Part shown: piece by piece, positions 5,298 through 5,764 of the stretch | How positions within the stretch are numbered: the stretch's first letter is position 1 | How the letters are laid out: each line of letters opens with the position of its first letter | From: Adhaeribacter sp. | GTDB lineage: Bacteria; Bacteroidota; Bacteroidia; Cytophagales; Hymenobacteraceae | Length of the DNA stretch: 5,764 nucleotides | Direction: 5' to 3' | Assembly (NCBI GenBank): GCA_028288395.1 | Contig: JAQBNV010000115.1 | Span: forward strand, 1 to 5,764 | Notes under the pieces: model-generated | Seen by the model: the letters and a program-made list of their open reading frames with translations, nothing else | Told to the model about the DNA's origin: nothing | Databases searched by the model: none | Program-made: the position numbers and the translations under genes

Positions 5298-5764
5298 ATG
5301 ACCGGCCAGGCAGCTTTCGTTATTACCCAATATTTCCCGGATATTACTCCCCGGCAGGCAGAACAATTTAACCAGTTAGAGCAACTGCTGCGCGACTGGA
5401 ACCTGAAGATAAATGTTATTTCGCGCAAAGACATGGACCAGATTGCCCTGCACCATATCCTGCATTCGCTGGGTATTGCCAAAGTAGTTGGGTTTCCGGC
5501 GGGCAGTTCGGTTATGGATGTGGGCACAGGCGGTGGTTTGCCCGGCATTCCGCTGGCCATTTTGTTTCCGGAAGTTAAGTTTAACCTGGTCGATTCGATT
5601 GGGAAGAAAATTACGGTGGTCCAGGAAATAGCCCAGGCCCTGCACCTGCACAATGTTAAAGCCACCCAGGCCCGGGCCGAACAGGTTAACGAGAAGTACG
5701 ATTTTGTGGTAAGCCGCGCCGTAGCCCGCCTGGGCGAGTTTTATACCTGGATTCACAACAGCTT
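5298..5764 (+). CDS. rsmG: 16S rRNA (guanine(527)-N7)-methyltransferase RsmG, 3' end beyond window
   Basis: Cytoplasmic S-adenosylmethionine-dependent enzyme that adds the N7 methyl group to G527 in the 530 loop of 16S rRNA; loss gives low-level streptomycin resistance in several bacteria. The visible 155 codons hold the N-terminal helical part, including LLRDWNLKINVISRKD (30-45) and the HHILHSL stretch (52-58). The Rossmann-fold SAM site follows as VMDVGTGGGLPGIPLA (72-87), then the acidic end of strand 2 (LVDSIGKK, 97-104), and FVVSRAVARL (136-145) with the conserved SRA motif. About 50-60 C-terminal residues are cut off if the length is the usual 205-215. The start is ATG at 5298; an in-frame GTG at 5271 overlaps the promoter-like box and is less likely. 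It is preceded by its own promoter-like box just beyond a terminator, so it probably begins a new transcript. Confidence 0.96.
   Translation, partial: MTGQAAFVITQYFPDITPRQAEQFNQLEQLLRDWNLKINVISRKDMDQIALHHILHSLGIAKVVGFPAGSSVMDVGTGGGLPGIPLAILFPEVKFNLVDSIGKKITVVQEIAQALHLHNVKATQARAEQVNEKYDFVVSRAVARLGEFYTWIHNS

Noticed and set aside
5279..5756. Open frames on the minus strand across rsmG
   Set aside because: The plus-strand frame has the full RsmG motif set; the antisense frames show no family features and merely mirror its codons.

Overview
The window looks like a chromosomal housekeeping stretch from a member of the Bacteroidota, most likely a Cytophagales/Hymenobacteraceae relative (Adhaeribacter, Pontibacter or Rufibacter type). 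The reasons are the character of the proteins, the lack of clear Shine-Dalgarno sequences, three matches to the Bacteroidota promoter element TAnnTTTG in intergenic gaps, and intergenic CGTT-rich repeats. The genus is inferred from memory of such proteins and was not searched.

There are two divergent gene blocks. Leftward (minus strand), reading from the middle of the window, come tgt (queuosine tRNA transglycosylase, 3259-2129), a LptF/LptG-type permease (1920-841) and a DMT/EamA transporter running off the left edge (723-1). Rightward (plus strand) come a membrane-anchored family 2 glycosyltransferase (3455-4567), an ECF-type sigma factor overlapping its end by 10 bases (4558-5169), a strong intrinsic terminator (5215-5250), and rsmG (16S rRNA G527 methyltransferase) running off the right edge (5298-5764).

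The gaps hold most of the non-coding signal. The tgt-permease gap (1921-2128) is almost exactly filled by an AT-rich segment bounded by imperfect 34-bp inverted repeats (27 of 34 matching). That segment carries two perfect AT palindromes and a promoter-like box. The divergent tgt/glycosyltransferase gap (3260-3454) holds a promoter-like box for tgt and a leader with repeated CCGG motifs and an 8-T tract. The sigma-rsmG gap (5170-5297) packs a hairpin, a terminator and a promoter-like box into 128 bases.

The genes do not form one pathway. tgt and rsmG modify RNA, the permease exports lipopolysaccharide, the glycosyltransferase probably builds a cell-envelope glycan, and the sigma factor is a transcription regulator translationally coupled to it. 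I found no phage, transposase, CRISPR array, tRNA or toxin-antitoxin module, and no evidence of a wholly new system. The most interesting points are a TGT without its three zinc cysteines, the inverted-repeat element between tgt and the permease, and the glycosyltransferase/ECF sigma overlap.
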